A DNA stretch of 64,000 nt from Panonychus citri (lineage: Eukaryota > Arthropoda > Arachnida > Trombidiformes > Tetranychidae). A program made the position numbers and the translations under genes. The stretch spans positions 248,001 to 312,000 of the forward strand of contig NW_026515516.1 of assembly GCF_014898815.1 (NCBI RefSeq). The letters run 5' to 3'. Positions 63,888-64,000 of the stretch are shown here, in pieces; position 1 is the first letter of the stretch; each line of letters begins with the position of its first letter. The notes beneath the pieces were generated by a model that did no database searches, was not told the origin of the DNA, and worked only from the letters and a program-made list of their open reading frames with translations.

Positions 63888-64000
63888 TCAATGTTGATAA
63901 GACGATAGAATTGGGAATTAATCAATCTTCAATTATCTTTATCCTTCCACCAGGTAAGTTGTGAATCAACGTGAAGAAAGTAAAACTCAATTAAACACAA
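63888..64000 (+). repeat. Second copy of the 49257-49371 repeat, cut by the window edge
   Basis: Begins 60 bases after the stop of the last gene, just past its AATAAA at 63861. The homology starts at TCAATGTTGAT and continues to the last base, so its full length is unknown. Confidence 0.9.

Noticed and set aside
1..64000. CRISPR arrays, operons, phage or other prokaryotic systems
   Set aside because: Spliced animal genes throughout, and the only regular arrays are di- and trinucleotide repeats.

Overview
The window is animal nuclear DNA. It is AT-rich, genes are split by GT-AG introns, long spaces lie between exons, and long (GA)n/(CT)n and (ATG/CAT)n tracts are common. The proteins (a Shaw-type Kv channel, a fused triphosphatase-guanylyltransferase capping enzyme, YIPF5, an SLC18B1-like transporter) point to an arthropod. 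The Shaw channel is very close to what I remember of insect Shaw. The compact housekeeping genes could suit a mite or another chelicerate, but I cannot fix the species.

Layout. 209-2783 (+) is a two-exon gene for an 825-aa chimera. Its N-terminus is a diverged copy of the N-terminus of the YIPF5 gene at 56935-57889; its C-terminus is an unrelated domain. 7083-44773 (-) is one Shaw potassium channel gene with five coding exons. The apparent desert from 7.2 to 31.6 kb is its 24.4-kb fourth intron, which carries a Tc1/mariner-like MITE. 44774-51076 is non-coding and holds a second TIR element and a 115-bp repeat that recurs at the right edge of the window. From 51 kb on genes are dense: mRNA capping enzyme (-), a two-exon gene with a ZSWIM/FAR1-type zinc-finger domain (+, head-to-head with the capping enzyme), YIPF5 (-), a six-exon SLC18B1-like MFS transporter (-), then a mosaic of duplicated fragments of a BEACH/WD-type gene in both orientations, and a small three-exon gene of unknown family with two internal repeats (+).

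The most interesting pattern is exon sharing. The capping enzyme, YIPF5 and the chimera all start with a short exon encoding M..RY..PP...P....LI(A/T), interrupted by a phase-1 intron at the same place and followed by a similar start of exon 2 in the first two. In the capping enzyme this segment is native (human capping enzyme begins similarly). The simplest reading is that YIPF5 captured the 5' exon of the neighbouring capping enzyme gene, and that the 5' part of the resulting YIPF5 gene was then duplicated about 57 kb away and joined to a new C-terminal domain. Together with the rearranged fragments at 60.9-63.0 kb, this suggests a region where segmental duplication repeatedly shuffles gene pieces. 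No CRISPR, operon or prokaryotic system is present. All family calls come from reading translations, without database searches.
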